From assembly GCF_000243735.2 (NCBI RefSeq), contig NZ_AHMP02000003.1, forward strand, positions 3,554,001 through 3,618,000: a stretch of DNA of 64,000 nt. Direction: 5' to 3'. Source of the stretch: Leptospira kmetyi serovar Malaysia str. Bejo-Iso9 (GTDB taxonomy: Bacteria > Spirochaetota > Leptospiria > Leptospirales > Leptospiraceae). Position numbers and translations under genes: made by a program. The notes under the pieces are model-generated. The model did no database searches. It was not told the DNA's origin and worked only from the letters and a program-made list of their open reading frames with translations. Positions 62,890 through 64,000 of the stretch are shown in pieces; within the stretch, counting starts at the first letter, position 1; each line of letters begins with the position of its first letter.

Positions 62890-64000
62890 TTACAGTTGAC
62901 CCTTGCTCAAAAGGTTGATGTTCGATTCGTATCTCGCTCTTTCTCCGGGTAGGTCCGATTTTCCGGTCAATTCTATCCCGAGAATGAGGTGATTGTTCGC
63001 GTCCTTCGTAAACCAACGAATCAATCCGTGCACCGTAAACGGCGCCTGCATTCTAAAGAAAATATCGAACACAAAACCGTCCTGTTTCGGAAGAGTTTCG
63101 ATCAAATGCGGATGATCGATTTTTACTTTGATTCCCCCTTTGGAGGCTTCCAAAATCTGAAACCGCTCGGGCGTTTTCATGGTGTTCGATTCCTTGATTC
63201 TTTCCACCATGTCCTTTGCCAATACCTGAAGTTCTTGCGCGTATTTTTCGGTAAGAGCCTGATCTTTGCTTTGAACCGAAAAGTAGCCGATCGGAATCCG
63301 CTCCTCTGCGTGGTTCACGTAAATGATCGGAACGATCAACTCGGAAACGATTTTTTGATCCTTGTATTTTCGTATGCAGGAAGACAGATCGTCGTCCACT
63401 TCCTTTTCGTAATTGATTCTTTCCTGTCCGTTGTTTTTATAAGAATTCGGATCCTGCGTGTTTTCGATGAGAAGATATTTGAAAGTCTTTTTGACGATTT
63501 CGAATTTACGATCCAAGCCGGGACGGAACGTGTCGATGTTTACGATGTCCTTTGTTCTTTGTTTGAGTCTGTTTTTATAATCTTCGAAGTTCACCTTAAC
63601 CAAGGTGGGAATGTTGAACATATTCGCTTCGATGATCGTTTTCGAAGAGATCACGTTGGTCATATAAACGGCGCCGGGTTTGACCGGAAATCTTTGGTTG
63701 TCCCGATTCTTTCTCGCGATCGCGAGTTTTTCTACCTTAAGTGCAAAGACGGATTTTTCCAATTTTTGAAGGAGAATACATTCGAGCTGAATGTATTTCG
63801 CTAAGATCATATAAAGAATGAATCTGTTTCCTTCGGGAGATTCTTCCACGTTCGGAAGTTGGACGAGAATTTGTTCTCCGCCCTCGAGAATCTTTTTGAT
63901 GACCGCTTTTCGATCGAAAGGATCGATCTTGAAAGTGAGTTCTTTTTCCAGTAAATACTTCGTAATGACGTGATTCTTTTGTTCGATGGATGTGATGACG
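62890..64000 (-). CDS. PilZ-like / DUF1577-type protein, C-terminal part (5' end outside window)
   Basis: The frame is open to the right edge of the window; a GTG at 63849 is an internal candidate only, since the upstream codons also read as protein ([20 protein letters not shown]), so the gene extends beyond. The visible about 370 residues hold a ligand-sensing-like middle ([35 protein letters not shown]) and a C-terminal PilZ-like domain ([54 protein letters not shown]). PilZ domains bind cyclic di-GMP, but the usual RxxxR/DxSxxG motifs are not intact. The overall arrangement fits the leptospiral DUF1577 family, named from memory. Confidence 0.75.
   Translation of the reverse strand, partial: VITSIEQKNHVITKYLLEKELTFKIDPFDRKAVIKKILEGGEQILVQLPNVEESPEGNRFILYMILAKYIQLECILLQKLEKSVFALKVEKLAIARKNRDNQRFPVKPGAVYMTNVISSKTIIEANMFNIPTLVKVNFEDYKNRLKQRTKDIVNIDTFRPGLDRKFEIVKKTFKYLLIENTQDPNSYKNNGQERINYEKEVDDDLSSCIRKYKDQKIVSELIVPIIYVNHAEERIPIGYFSVQSKDQALTEKYAQELQVLAKDMVERIKESNTMKTPERFQILEASKGGIKVKIDHPHLIETLPKQDGFVFDIFFRMQAPFTVHGLIRWFTKDANNHLILGIELTGKSDLPGERARYESNINLLSKGQL

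Overview
The window looks like a chromosomal segment of a pathogenic-clade Leptospira (spirochete). The evidence is indirect but consistent: many lipoproteins with short spirochete-style lipoboxes (FVSC, LFNC, LLSAC, VVC), a Leptospira-type giant protein with a Hint domain, a C-terminal PilZ/DUF1577-like protein, dispersed short intergenic repeats of the GGAGTTCCTACATTTTC type, and loosely packed genes of signalling and envelope function. No rRNA, tRNA or CRISPR array was recognised.

Layout. 1-8.1 kb: a tripartite RND efflux system, with two tandem RND pump genes (+) facing a lipoprotein adaptor and a TolC-like channel (-). 8.1-10.5 kb: small lipoproteins and a membrane-anchored protein that is translationally close to the next gene. 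10.5-23.2 kb: one 4233-residue secreted or surface protein, made of an extended signal sequence, a very long coiled-coil body, a Gly-rich repeat zone, a self-cleaving Hint domain and a variable AT-rich C-terminal tip. 23.2-25.5 kb: an AT-rich tail with a TPR lipoprotein, a graveyard of decayed reading frames and a cysteine-rich lipoprotein. Together these have the architecture of a polymorphic-toxin or tip-exchange locus.

26-33.3 kb is a signalling block: a PAS-histidine kinase, a secreted phospholipase C-like protein carrying an apparently permuted C-type lectin module, a GAF-SpoIIE phosphatase, a response regulator, and a three-gene Spy/CpxP-like sensor, ECF sigma and short membrane protein module that resembles CnrX-CnrH-CnrY. 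33.3-41 kb: a frameshifted remnant, a MacAB-like ABC export operon, a membrane-bound AraC regulator, and a YHYH lipoprotein, repeat-lipoprotein and SCO1 group. 41.2-42.9 kb: a single-stranded DNA-binding protein gene split by an IS1595-like element with an 8-bp target duplication and an unusual foldback repeat across the left junction.

43-50.6 kb: a bile-acid/sodium symporter homologue, an atypical HisI whose metal motif appears displaced into an N-terminal extension, MltG, and a surface-sugar cluster (nucleotidyltransferase-GT2 fusion, epimerase-like SDR without the usual Tyr, GT2, multi-pass membrane protein). 50.7-64 kb: a TPR protein, an N-terminally extended acyl-CoA dehydrogenase, degraded small genes, a class III adenylate cyclase, two tandem secreted proteins built from 11-residue SFPD repeats, a large zinc-ribbon SDR, a compact UvrD-like helicase, a DedA protein and the C-terminal part of a PilZ/DUF1577-like protein that runs off the window.

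Functions are assigned from motifs read by eye; no database search was run.
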